Part shown: piece by piece, positions 1-6,819 of the stretch
Position numbering within the stretch: the stretch's first letter is position 1
How the letters are laid out: each line of letters opens with the position of its first letter
From: CADEDH01 sp047971245
GTDB taxonomy: Bacteria > Actinomycetota > Acidimicrobiia > Acidimicrobiales > SZUA-35
Length of the DNA: 8,999 nucleotides
Direction of reading: 5' to 3'
Assembly (NCBI GenBank): GCA_047971245.1
Contig: JBKDZN010000158.1
Span: 1-8,999, forward strand
Notes under the pieces: model-generated
Databases searched by the model: none
Seen by the model: only the letters and a program-made list of their open reading frames with translations
Told to the model about the DNA's origin: nothing
Program-made: the position numbers and the translations under genes

Positions 1-101
1 GCCCGTGGCCCTGCGATGCTACCGGCCCCGCCGGGCGCCGACACCCGGATTCACCATCAGATCGTCGATCCCGGGACCGTCGGCACCGGCATCGACGCGG
101 G

Positions 102-320
102 TCAGAACGTGCCGATCAACCAGATGACCCCCTGCACCAGGCGCCAGCCCAGGTAGGCGACGAGCAACACCACCATCAGCTTGAAGTGCCACGGCGCCTT
201 CTTGGGGGGCGGATTGTCCAGATCCCCGGTATCAACCGGTTCGTGGCAGGTCGGGCAGGTCCCATCGGCGTCGGCCGCGTTGGGAGCCAGATACTTGTCG
301 CATGTATCGCACCAGGGCAC
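102..320 (-). CDS. Small zinc-ribbon protein with one C-terminal membrane segment
   Basis: A 72-residue protein of unknown function. Seen in the sequence: an N-terminal pair of CxxC motifs (C4/C7 and C22/C25), the pattern of a zinc ribbon that binds one zinc; a short acidic and proline-rich linker ending in two lysines; and one hydrophobic helix at about 47-70. This predicts a ribbon held at the cytoplasmic face of the membrane. The start is GTG, and no strong ribosome binding site precedes it. The gene lies 21 bases downstream of the phosphatase gene on the same strand, so the two are probably co-transcribed, and the membrane location of both is at least consistent with a shared role. Small proteins of this shape are common as unnamed actinobacterial genes. 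The zinc ribbon is well supported; any function would be a guess. Confidence 0.75.
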   Translation of the reverse strand: MPWCDTCDKYLAPNAADADGTCPTCHEPVDTGDLDNPPPKKAPWHFKLMVVLLVAYLGWRLVQGVIWLIGTF

Positions 321-341
321 CGTTCGCCACGCTAGGCCGGT

Positions 342-1421
342 TCAGACCCGACGCAGCACCAAGACGGCGACATCGTCGCTGATCGGTCCACCGGCGAAAT
401 CCCGGGCCGCCTCGACCAGCACCTTGGTGAGTACCTCGGGTGGGGCGGTCGGATCCCGGCGGATCATCCCGGCCACGCCGTCCTCGCCGAACAGGACGTG
501 CCCGTTACGGGCCTCGGCCAGGCCGTCGGTGTAGAGCACGGCGACGTCGTCGAGGTCCCAGGCCAGTTCCCGCGAATGGTAGAGGCCGCCGGGGTCGAGC
601 ATCAGCAACGGGCCGGTCGCGCCGAGGGGCCGCACCTCACGCTGGTGCCACACGAAGGCGGCAGGATGCCCGGCCGAGGCGTAGCGCAAGGTCTCCGCGT
701 CGGTGTCGAAGACCAGCACGCAGAGGGAGATGAACTCCTCGCCCCGCTCCAGCTCCGACATCTGGGCGTTGAGCTGTTCCACCGCCTGGCCCGGGTCGCG
801 GTACTGGGTGAGGAAGGCCCGCAACAGATATTTGGCCTGCAGGGCGGTGATCGACGGTTCGATGCCGTGCCCGGTCACGTCGCCGATCACGGCCGCGACC
901 CGGAACTCGTCCACCCGGAACACGTCGTAGAAGTCGCCGGCCATGGCGCCGCTGCCGGCCTGATAGGCCTGGCCGATCTCGAACCCCGGCAGGTTGGGGA
1001 AGTCCGACGGGGCCAGCCGGGCCGCCCACTGGAGGGGAGCGAGCTCCTCCTGGCTCAGCACCTCCCGGGCCTTGCGTTCCACATCGGCCCGGGACGCGGA
1101 GATCCGGGCCACCTCCCCCTGCTGGGCCTGACCGGCCAGGGCGATGGCGGCCGGAATGGCGAGCAGGGACACCGCCGCCGCGGCCCAGAACCCGATCCCG
1201 ACGAGGGCCACCACGACCAGGGCGAAGGCGGCGATGCCGGACACACCGGCCGCCCAGGCGTCACGGCGGTAGTCGTTGTCGGCCAACCGCCACAGATCGG
1301 GATCGACCTGTTCCTTGGCCAGCCGCTGGACGACACGACGTCGACTGACAGCGGCACGCACCCACGAAGCGGTGGCCCATGCGCACACGATCGCGGCAAC
1401 GGCGGGGAGAAGCCGTTCCAT
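342..1421 (-). CDS. Membrane-anchored PP2C/SpoIIE-family serine/threonine phosphatase
   Basis: A 359-residue protein of the PPM family (SpoIIE/RsbU type), Mn/Mg-dependent phosphatases that usually dephosphorylate anti-sigma-factor antagonists or other phosphoserine/threonine proteins. Seen: a hydrophobic N-terminal helix (about 5-25), a second hydrophobic block long enough for two helices (about 57-96), a charged helical linker (about 100-130), then the catalytic domain (about 135-359). Metal-binding landmarks are present: GDFYD (162-166), GDVTGHG (180-186), AGHP (250-253), YTDG (297-300) and a terminal SDD (348-350), so the enzyme looks active. No PAS, GAF, HAMP or response-regulator domain is present, so any signal must enter through the membrane part or a partner. 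The ATG at 1421 puts the first helix at the very N-terminus. No anti-sigma or STAS partner gene lies in the window, so the target is unknown. Confidence 0.93.
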   Translation of the reverse strand: MERLLPAVAAIVCAWATASWVRAAVSRRRVVQRLAKEQVDPDLWRLADNDYRRDAWAAGVSGIAAFALVVVALVGIGFWAAAAVSLLAIPAAIALAGQAQQGEVARISASRADVERKAREVLSQEELAPLQWAARLAPSDFPNLPGFEIGQAYQAGSGAMAGDFYDVFRVDEFRVAAVIGDVTGHGIEPSITALQAKYLLRAFLTQYRDPGQAVEQLNAQMSELERGEEFISLCVLVFDTDAETLRYASAGHPAAFVWHQREVRPLGATGPLLMLDPGGLYHSRELAWDLDDVAVLYTDGLAEARNGHVLFGEDGVAGMIRRDPTAPPEVLTKVLVEAARDFAGGPISDDVAVLVLRRV

Positions 1422-1442
1422 GCAGATCCAGGATACTGGTCG

Positions 1443-1454
1443 TCACCCGGGTGA
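1443..1454. promoter_or_regulatory. 12-base perfect palindrome upstream of the phosphatase gene (possible operator)
   Basis: TCACCCGGGTGA reads the same on both strands and is centred about 27 bases upstream of the phosphatase ATG, in the 97-base gap after der. A dimeric repressor could bind such a site. In DNA this GC-rich a palindrome of this length is not very rare by chance, and no second copy was noticed in the other gaps. Confidence 0.2.
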
Positions 1455-1498
1455 ACGGGTCCGACACACGATCGCCACCCAGACGGGTCATTCACGAC

Positions 1499-1512
1499 CG
1501 ACCGAGCGGTCG
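1499..1512 (-). terminator. Short hairpin just after the der stop codon
   Basis: On the minus strand CGACC-GCTC-GGTCG can form a 5-base-pair stem with a 4-base loop, beginning 6 bases after the der stop codon. No T-run follows, so it is not a classical intrinsic terminator. It may weaken read-through into the phosphatase gene or stabilise the 3' end of the mRNA. Confidence 0.2.
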
Positions 1513-1518
1513 CCTCGT

Positions 1519-2988
1519 TCAGCTCGACCGGCGCCGAACCCGGATCTTGATCGGGGTGGGTCCGAAGTCGAACGCCTCCCGGAGGCTGCGCTCGATGTAG
1601 CGGACATAACTGTCGTGCAGGTTACGGTTCGTGAACAGGGTGAAGGTGGGCGGGTCAGTCGCCCCCTGCGTGGCGTACAGGATCCGGGCCCCACCGGACG
1701 CCGGTTGGGCCTGCTGGGCCCGGCGGACCACATCATTGACCTTCCTGGTCGGGATGCGGGTCTGGTACGCGTCGATGGCCAGATCGAGCGACGGCAGCAG
1801 CTTGTGGACGCCCTTGCCCGACAGGGCCGATATCCGGTGCACCGGCACACCGGGCAGGAATCCGAGCCGGCGTCGGATCTGGCCGTTCAACGCCTCCCGC
1901 TGCTCGGTGGACAGCAACTCCATCTTGTTGAGGACGAGCACGATCGGGCAACCGGCGGCGTCCACCCGTTCCGCCAGGCGCTGATCCTGCTGGGTGACCC
2001 CTTCGGTGGCGTCGATCACCAGCAGGGCAACATCGGCCCCGTCCACCGATTTCAGTGCCCTGACCACCGAGTAGTACTCGGTATCCTCGTCGATCCGGCT
2101 GCGGCGGCGCATCCCGGCGGTGTCCAGGAACCGGATGGGACCGCTGCGGGTCTCGACCACGGTGTCGACCGTGTCACGGGTCGTGCCCGGCATGTCGTGC
2201 ACCACCGAGCGCTCCTCGCCGATCAGCCGATTGAACAGGGTCGATTTCCCGACGTTGGGCCGACCGACCAGGGCAATGGCGAACACACGGGGTCCGGCGG
2301 ACGATCGAGCGTCACCGGCCGCGTCACCGTCGGATCCGGCCCGGAGGGCTCCGGCCGGATCGAACGGATCGACCACCGTCGCGCCGTCCTCCTCCGCGTC
2401 CTCGGCGCGGCCGACCGTCGCCGCCCCATCGGCTCCACCGGCCCGGGAGGCGGTGGACGGCGACCCACCGGTCGTGGACGTGGCCTCCGGGGGTAGGGCG
2501 TCGACCACCGCGTCGAGCAGGTCACCGACCCCGCCGCCGTGCATCGCGCTCACCGGGAACGGCTCCCCCAGACCGAGCGACATCAGCTCCCAGATCCCGT
2601 CGACATGGCGCTGATCGTCGACCTTGTTGGCCACCACCAGCAACGGACCGCCGAACGAGCGGAGCCGCCGGACCATCTGGCTGTCCTCCTCGGTGACCCC
2701 GACCCGGGCGTCCAGCACCAGAAGGACCACATTGGCATCCGACACCGCCGCCTCGGCCTGACGCGACACCTTGTCGTCGAGGGCGGAGCCCTTGGCCAGC
2801 CAACCGCCGGTGTCGATGAGGGTGAACTCCCGGCCCCGCCAGTCGGCGGTCACCTCCTTACGGTCCCGGGTCACCCCCGGGCGCTCCTCGACGATCGCCT
2901 CGCGCCGACCGATGATCCGGTTGAGCAGGGTCGACTTCCCGACGTTGGGGCGACCGACGATGGCCACCCGGGGCAGGGACACCATCAT
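1519..2988 (-). CDS. der: Ribosome biogenesis GTPase Der (EngA)
   Basis: Der is an essential GTPase with two G domains that acts in assembly of the 50S ribosomal subunit. The 489 residues show the full layout. G domain 1 has GRPNVGKS (12-19), PGVTRD (37-42), DTGG (59-62), NKVD (121-124) and a VSA motif (146-148). G domain 2 has GRPNVGKS (242-249), PGTTRD (267-272), DTAG (289-292), NKME (354-357) and SALSG (387-391). A KH-like RNA-binding domain follows (about 400-489). Two features are odd: the second G4 motif has Glu where Asp is expected, and the linker between the G domains (about 167-233) is long and low-complexity. I chose the ATG at 2988 because it overlaps the stop of the upstream gene as ATGA and leaves six residues before the first G-domain strand; an in-frame GTG at 2997 would add only three residues. 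Coupled to the radical-SAM gene. Confidence 0.97.
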   Translation of the reverse strand: MMVSLPRVAIVGRPNVGKSTLLNRIIGRREAIVEERPGVTRDRKEVTADWRGREFTLIDTGGWLAKGSALDDKVSRQAEAAVSDANVVLLVLDARVGVTEEDSQMVRRLRSFGGPLLVVANKVDDQRHVDGIWELMSLGLGEPFPVSAMHGGGVGDLLDAVVDALPPEATSTTGGSPSTASRAGGADGAATVGRAEDAEEDGATVVDPFDPAGALRAGSDGDAAGDARSSAGPRVFAIALVGRPNVGKSTLFNRLIGEERSVVHDMPGTTRDTVDTVVETRSGPIRFLDTAGMRRRSRIDEDTEYYSVVRALKSVDGADVALLVIDATEGVTQQDQRLAERVDAAGCPIVLVLNKMELLSTEQREALNGQIRRRLGFLPGVPVHRISALSGKGVHKLLPSLDLAIDAYQTRIPTRKVNDVVRRAQQAQPASGGARILYATQGATDPPTFTLFTNRNLHDSYVRYIERSLREAFDFGPTPIKIRVRRRSS

Positions 2989-4523
2989 GCGGCACACTCC
3001 CGACGATCCAAGGCGGCCCGGAAGGCGGTGCCGCTGGTGGCCACCACCTCCACCATTCGCGGCAGCTCGTCAACGGTCATACCGTCGAGGAATCGGCCTT
3101 CGGTGAGGCACACGTCGGGCAGCAGGTAGCGGTGGCCCTCCGGCTGGTCGGCCAGGCATCTGGCCACATCGGCCCCCACCATCAGGCCCGACACGGCGAT
3201 ATTGCCCCCGAAGAACCGGTTGTCGACGACCACGAACCGGGGTGGCGGGCCATCGAAGTGCCGGGCCACGATCGGGCCGAGGACCCGGGCGCCGTAGGCG
3301 CTGGTCACCACGGCCAGCGGCGCACCCGGCCGGGGCCGCAGCCGCACCGGCCGGTCTCCGCCGGGACCGGCGCCACATCGTGCCGCCGGGGCAGCAACAG
3401 CGGCGGGCGCGGTGTTGCCCGCGGCCAACCCGGTGGCGCAGCCTGCGGCCGGCCCCGAGGTGCTGTCGGCGGCCGGGGCGGCCGTGCTGTCCGTGGCCAG
3501 GGCGGCCGTGCTGTCCGTGGCGGTGCGCGGCGCCCGGTATCCGGTGGCCGGGGCACCGTCGACGGCGGCGAAGAAGCCGGACCGGGGTGTCAGTTCCGTG
3601 GCGGACCGGCCGGTGAACTCGAGCTCGAACTGCCGGGCCATGCCGATACCGTCCTCGTGCATCGGGAACCCCTCGTACCGGTCGGCGGGCGGGAACGGCC
3701 GGTCGGCCAACAGGTAGTACTCGTCGCCGACGAAGACGAGCCGCCGGCCGAGCAGATCCTGGAACACCGTCTGCCACTCCTCCACGATGTCGATCACCCT
3801 GGACGCCTCCGCGACGGTGTGGGGCCGCAACTCCGGCTCGGACGAATGGTCGCTCACCCCGAGCGGCACCACGGCCAGCGACGCCAGCTCCGGGTACTGG
3901 TCGAGCACATCGGTGAGGGTGGCGTCGAGGGCGTCACCGTCGTTGAGACCGGGACAGACCACGATCTGGCCGTGCACCTCGATCCCGTGATCCAGCAGGG
4001 CCCGCAGCCAGCGGAGACTCATCGCCCCGCGGCGGTTGCGGAGCAGCCGGGTCCGCAGCTCCGGGTCGGTGGCGTGAATACTCACGTACAGCGGTGACAA
4101 TCGTTCGGTCACCACCCGCTCCAGGTCGGCCTCGGTGAACCGGGTCAGGGTGGTGAAGTTCCCGTACAGGAACGACAAGCGATAGTCGTCGTCCTTCAGG
4201 TAGAGGCTCGATCGCATCCCCGGGGGCAGCTGATAGATGAAGCAGAACGGGCAATGGTTGTCGCACGTACGGACCTGGTCGAACACGGCCGAGTTCACGT
4301 CGATGCCCAAGGGTTCGCCATCAGCCTTGCGGATGTCGACCGTGCGGGGGAGGCCCCCACGGTCGAGCTCCAGACTCACCTCGGGTCCGTCCACCAGGAG
4401 CTGATAGCGGATGACGTCACGCGGGGCTTCCCCATTGATCGAGACCAGGGCGTCGCCCACGACCACGCCGGCCCGATCGGCCGCAGACCCAGGCGATACC
4501 GCCACTACGAGTGGGGATTCCAC
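2985..4523 (-). CDS. Radical-SAM protein with N-terminal PDZ and C-terminal DUF512 domain
   Basis: A 512-residue member of the PDZ/radical-SAM/DUF512 family; its reaction and substrate are not known. Seen: a PDZ-like segment (about 5-65) with SPGSAADRAG and GDALVSING; a radical-SAM core with the CX3CX2C cluster motif (C87, C91, C94) that would bind a 4Fe-4S cluster and SAM; then the DUF512 part, beginning near GDEYYLLADRPFP (266-278) and resuming at 400-490 with VVDNRFFGGNIAVSGL (432-447) and a LLPD...LDGMTVDEL tail. An alanine/serine/threonine/proline-rich insertion (about 334-390), partly made of three 8-residue repeats, interrupts DUF512. The start is GTG at 4523, with no strong ribosome binding site. 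The stop overlaps the der start by four bases. The family is often found beside der, which suggests, but does not show, a link to ribosome or RNA maturation. The other side faces the lipid cassette divergently. Confidence 0.94.
   Translation of the reverse strand: MESPLVVAVSPGSAADRAGVVVGDALVSINGEAPRDVIRYQLLVDGPEVSLELDRGGLPRTVDIRKADGEPLGIDVNSAVFDQVRTCDNHCPFCFIYQLPPGMRSSLYLKDDDYRLSFLYGNFTTLTRFTEADLERVVTERLSPLYVSIHATDPELRTRLLRNRRGAMSLRWLRALLDHGIEVHGQIVVCPGLNDGDALDATLTDVLDQYPELASLAVVPLGVSDHSSEPELRPHTVAEASRVIDIVEEWQTVFQDLLGRRLVFVGDEYYLLADRPFPPADRYEGFPMHEDGIGMARQFELEFTGRSATELTPRSGFFAAVDGAPATGYRAPRTATDSTAALATDSTAAPAADSTSGPAAGCATGLAAGNTAPAAVAAPAARCGAGPGGDRPVRLRPRPGAPLAVVTSAYGARVLGPIVARHFDGPPPRFVVVDNRFFGGNIAVSGLMVGADVARCLADQPEGHRYLLPDVCLTEGRFLDGMTVDELPRMVEVVATSGTAFRAALDRRECAA
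3450..3521 (-). repeat. Three 24-base tandem units inside the DUF512 gene
   Basis: Three adjacent 24-base units encode ATDSTAAL, ATDSTAAP and AADSTSGP (residues 335-358). The first two copies, in gene order, are nearly identical and the third has diverged. They lie inside a longer low-complexity insertion (3354-3524) within DUF512. The reading frame is kept because the unit is a multiple of three. Confidence 0.85.
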
Positions 4524-4588
4524 CCGTCCAGGCTAGGGCCTCGCCGGGTTGGGCGCGCCGGAGGTCATGCTGCAAATCTTGATCTCCT
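4524..4588. promoter_or_regulatory. Divergent intergenic region that should hold promoters for both sides
   Basis: These 65 bases separate the minus-strand radical-SAM/der genes from the plus-strand lipid cassette, so transcription starts for both directions are expected here or in the adjoining coding ends. The only A/T-rich patch is TGCAAATCTTGATCT (4571-4585), directly before the cassette start. TTGGGC (4549-4554) lies upstream at a possible -35 distance from it, but the -10 match is poor. GGAGGT at 4560-4565 resembles a ribosome binding site, yet it is 23 bases from the GTG start at 4589. A leaderless or extracytoplasmic-function sigma promoter is possible; the sequence alone does not decide. 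Confidence 0.35.
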
Positions 4589-5938
4589 GTGAGCGGCACC
4601 CCGGCTACGCGTCCCCTTCGCCTTGCCGTCGTAGGCTCAGGCATCTCAGGCCTCACCTGCGCCCACCGGCTGGGCGATATCCACGACGTCACCCTCTATG
4701 AGGCCGACTCCCGCCTCGGGGGTCACACCAACACCGTCGACGTCGACGATCCCGGGGCCGGCCGCCTCGGCGTCGACACCGGCTTCATCGTGCACAACGA
4801 CCGCACGTACCCGAACCTGATCCGGCTGGTCTCCGAGCTCGGGGTGCCCACCCTCGACACCGAGATGAGCTTCGCGGTGACCGACCACGCGTCGGGGTTC
4901 ACCTACCGGGCGACCAATCTCAACAGCCTCCTGGCCCGACGCCGGAACCTCATCGACGGGCGCCTGTGGCGGATGGTCGCCGACATCGGCCGGTTCTACC
5001 GCGCCGGCCAACGGTTCCTGCGCCGGCCCGACCCCGACGTCACCGTGGCCGACTTCGTGACCGACGGCGGCTACAGCAGCACCTTCGTCGACCTTCATCT
5101 CATCCCGATGGGAGCGGCGGTGTGGTCGGCCAACCCCGCCACCTTCGACGCCTACCCCGCCGCCTCCTTCCTCACCTTCCTCGACAACCACGGCCTGCTC
5201 GGGATCGGCCACCGACCCCAGTGGCGGACCGTGGCCGGCGGCGCCCGCACCTATGTGGAAGCGATCGCCCGACGATTCCGGGGCACCATCCGCACCCGGG
5301 CCCGGGTGGACGCGATCACCCGCCACCCCGACCATGTCACCGTCACCACCCGGCACGGAACCGATCGGTACGACCAGGTGATCATGGCCGGCCACAGTGA
5401 CCAGGCGCTCACCGCGCTCACCGATCCGAGCCCGGCCGAGACCCGCCGCCTCGAAGCGATCCGGTACCAGCCCAACCGGGCCACGCTGCACACCGACACC
5501 GCGCTCCTTCCCCCCGCCCGCCGGGCGTGGGCGGCGTGGAACTACGACCGCCTGGCCCCGGTCCCCGACCGAACCGTGATGGCCGGCACCGCCCCGACCA
5601 GGCTGTCCGGTGTCTCGGGCATGGCCCGGGCCGGCGACCACCCGGACCGGGCCGCGCTCACCTACGACCTCACCACCCTGCAACGGCTCGGCGGGAGCCG
5701 TCGCTACCTGGTCAGCCTGAACGCAGAGCACCGCATCCGACCCGACACCATCATCGCCTCGTTCGACTACGCCCACCCCGTGTTCGACCACGCCGCGCTG
5801 CACGCCCAGGCCGAGGTGGCAGCCACGAACGGGCAACACCGGACCTGGTTCTGCGGGGCCTGGTTGGGTCACGGGTTCCACGAGGACGGCGTCAACGCCG
5901 CGCTCGCCGTGTGCCGAGGTCTGGGGGTGACCTGGTGA
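4589..5938 (+). CDS. FAD-dependent amine-oxidase-like oxidoreductase (COG2907 type), first gene of the lipid cassette
   Basis: A 449-residue flavoprotein of the amine oxidase/NAD(P)-binding Rossmann superfamily. Seen: an N-terminal dinucleotide fold with VVGSGISGL (14-22) and an acidic residue at the end of the second strand (E38) that should bind the FAD ribose; the RLGGHT segment (42-47) typical of this superfamily; DTGFIVHN (63-70); and a C-terminal FAD-binding segment around WFCGAWLGHGFHEDGVNAAL (420-439). There is no signal peptide or membrane helix. The GTG at 4589 is the only possible start near the fold: an in-frame TGA at 4580 blocks any longer form. The gene overlaps the next as GTGA. 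Homologous neighbours (Rv0449c in M. tuberculosis) sit with a DUF1365 gene and a fatty-acid methyltransferase, so a role in oxidising or reducing a lipid acyl chain is likely; the substrate is inferred, not shown. Confidence 0.92.
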   Translation: MSGTPATRPLRLAVVGSGISGLTCAHRLGDIHDVTLYEADSRLGGHTNTVDVDDPGAGRLGVDTGFIVHNDRTYPNLIRLVSELGVPTLDTEMSFAVTDHASGFTYRATNLNSLLARRRNLIDGRLWRMVADIGRFYRAGQRFLRRPDPDVTVADFVTDGGYSSTFVDLHLIPMGAAVWSANPATFDAYPAASFLTFLDNHGLLGIGHRPQWRTVAGGARTYVEAIARRFRGTIRTRARVDAITRHPDHVTVTTRHGTDRYDQVIMAGHSDQALTALTDPSPAETRRLEAIRYQPNRATLHTDTALLPPARRAWAAWNYDRLAPVPDRTVMAGTAPTRLSGVSGMARAGDHPDRAALTYDLTTLQRLGGSRRYLVSLNAEHRIRPDTIIASFDYAHPVFDHAALHAQAEVAATNGQHRTWFCGAWLGHGFHEDGVNAALAVCRGLGVTW

Positions 5939-6819
5939 CCGGGGCATCATCACCCGACCCGGCCCTGATCCGCCCAGGCACCGCCGCCCTGTGCCCGGGC
6001 GTGGTCACCCACCACCGTCACCTCCCGACCGACCACCGATTCACCGCGCCGGTCAGTTATGTGTGGATCGACCCGGACCGGCCGGACGCGCTCACCGGCC
6101 ACCATCCGTTGTGGTCCTCGCGACGGCCCGCTCCCGCCCGGTTCCGCCGTGCCGATTACCTCGACGGGGCCGCCACCCCGCTCGGATCCGCGGTCCGGGC
6201 AGTCGCCCGTCCCGCCGCCGACCACCCCGGCGCGGTGGCCGGTCCGATCCGGATGCTGACCCAGATCCGCCGTTGGGGGTGGCTGTTCAACCCGATCACC
6301 ATCTACTTCCTGTGGCCCGAGCACGCCCGGTCGACCGGCCGGTCCGCACCCACCGTCGCCGTACTGGAGGTCACCAACACCCCATGGAAGCAACGGTGGC
6401 CCTACCCGGTGCGGCTCCAACCCGGGCCCCGGGGCTTGACCGCCCGGTTCGACAAGATCCTCCACGTCTCGCCGTTCCTCGACCAGGCGTGGGTGTACGA
6501 CCTCAGCGTCCGGGCCGGCGGCGCTGACGGCCGGCGGATCACCGTCGGTCTCGACGTGACCGCTCCCACCGATCGAACCCAACCGCCCGAACCGGGGGTG
6601 GAGGGGACCGACCCGGTGATCCTGCGAACCCGGCTGGCGGTGGACCGCCGCCCCCCGGCCCCGATGACCCTGTCCCACGCCCTGTTGAGGAACCCGTTGT
6701 CGACCCATCGCGTCAGCGCCGGCATCCACCGGCAAGCCCTGGCCCTGTGGCGGGCCAAGGTGCCGGTCCACCCCCACCCCGGTCGCCGGAAACCGGTGAC
6801 CGAGAACGCTCCGGCATGA
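5935..6819 (+). CDS. DUF1365 family protein (COG3496), middle gene of the lipid cassette
   Basis: A 294-residue DUF1365 protein; its biochemical role is not established. Seen: the conserved blocks HHRHLPTDHRFTAPVSYVWID (26-46, with its histidines), a tryptophan-rich LFNPITIYF block (117-125), EVTNTPWKQRWPYP (145-158) and DKILHVSPF (173-181), plus a C-terminal MTLSHALLRNPL segment (244-255). I start it at the GTG at 5935, which overlaps the stop of the oxidoreductase as GTGA; the frame stays open further upstream, but that part lies within the preceding gene and has no family similarity. Its stop overlaps the next ATG. Strict coupling on both sides implies equal production of the three proteins and perhaps a complex. 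The family nearly always accompanies COG2907 and COG2230 genes, as Rv0448c does in M. tuberculosis. Confidence 0.92.
   Translation: MTGASSPDPALIRPGTAALCPGVVTHHRHLPTDHRFTAPVSYVWIDPDRPDALTGHHPLWSSRRPAPARFRRADYLDGAATPLGSAVRAVARPAADHPGAVAGPIRMLTQIRRWGWLFNPITIYFLWPEHARSTGRSAPTVAVLEVTNTPWKQRWPYPVRLQPGPRGLTARFDKILHVSPFLDQAWVYDLSVRAGGADGRRITVGLDVTAPTDRTQPPEPGVEGTDPVILRTRLAVDRRPPAPMTLSHALLRNPLSTHRVSAGIHRQALALWRAKVPVHPHPGRRKPVTENAPA

Noticed and set aside
1..101. Window start, downstream of the zinc-ribbon gene
   Set aside because: Short frames are open on both strands, but none has a clear start or recognisable motif, and no convincing terminator hairpin with a T-run was seen. A neighbouring gene end cannot be excluded.
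498..1454. Long open frame on the plus strand opposite the phosphatase gene
   Set aside because: It mirrors the codon pattern of the minus-strand gene, has no recognisable family features, and is the usual shadow seen in very GC-rich coding DNA.
4552..4559. GGCGCGCC palindrome in the divergent region
   Set aside because: Eight-base all-G/C palindromes are expected often by chance in DNA of this composition.
4567..4701. Short frame starting at ATG 4567 just after GGAGGT, considered as a leader peptide
   Set aside because: Only one base separates GGAGGT from the ATG, and the frame overlaps the start of the oxidoreductase gene out of frame with no leader-like features such as regulatory codon runs or hairpins.
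5527..5934. Upstream extension of the DUF1365 frame into the oxidoreductase gene
   Set aside because: The extra 136 residues overlap a well-supported gene and match nothing in the family; the GTG at 5935 gives the expected length and a GTGA overlap.
4646..5953. 435-codon open frame on the minus strand opposite the flavin oxidoreductase
   Set aside because: Composition is dominated by Gly, Val, Arg and His from reverse-complemented GC-rich codons, and the plus strand carries clear FAD motifs. Similar shadows opposite the DUF1365 and methyltransferase genes were dropped for the same reason.
6747..6815. Upstream extension of the methyltransferase start by 23 residues
   Set aside because: It lies inside the DUF1365 gene, whereas the ATG at 6816 makes the typical ATGA coupling.
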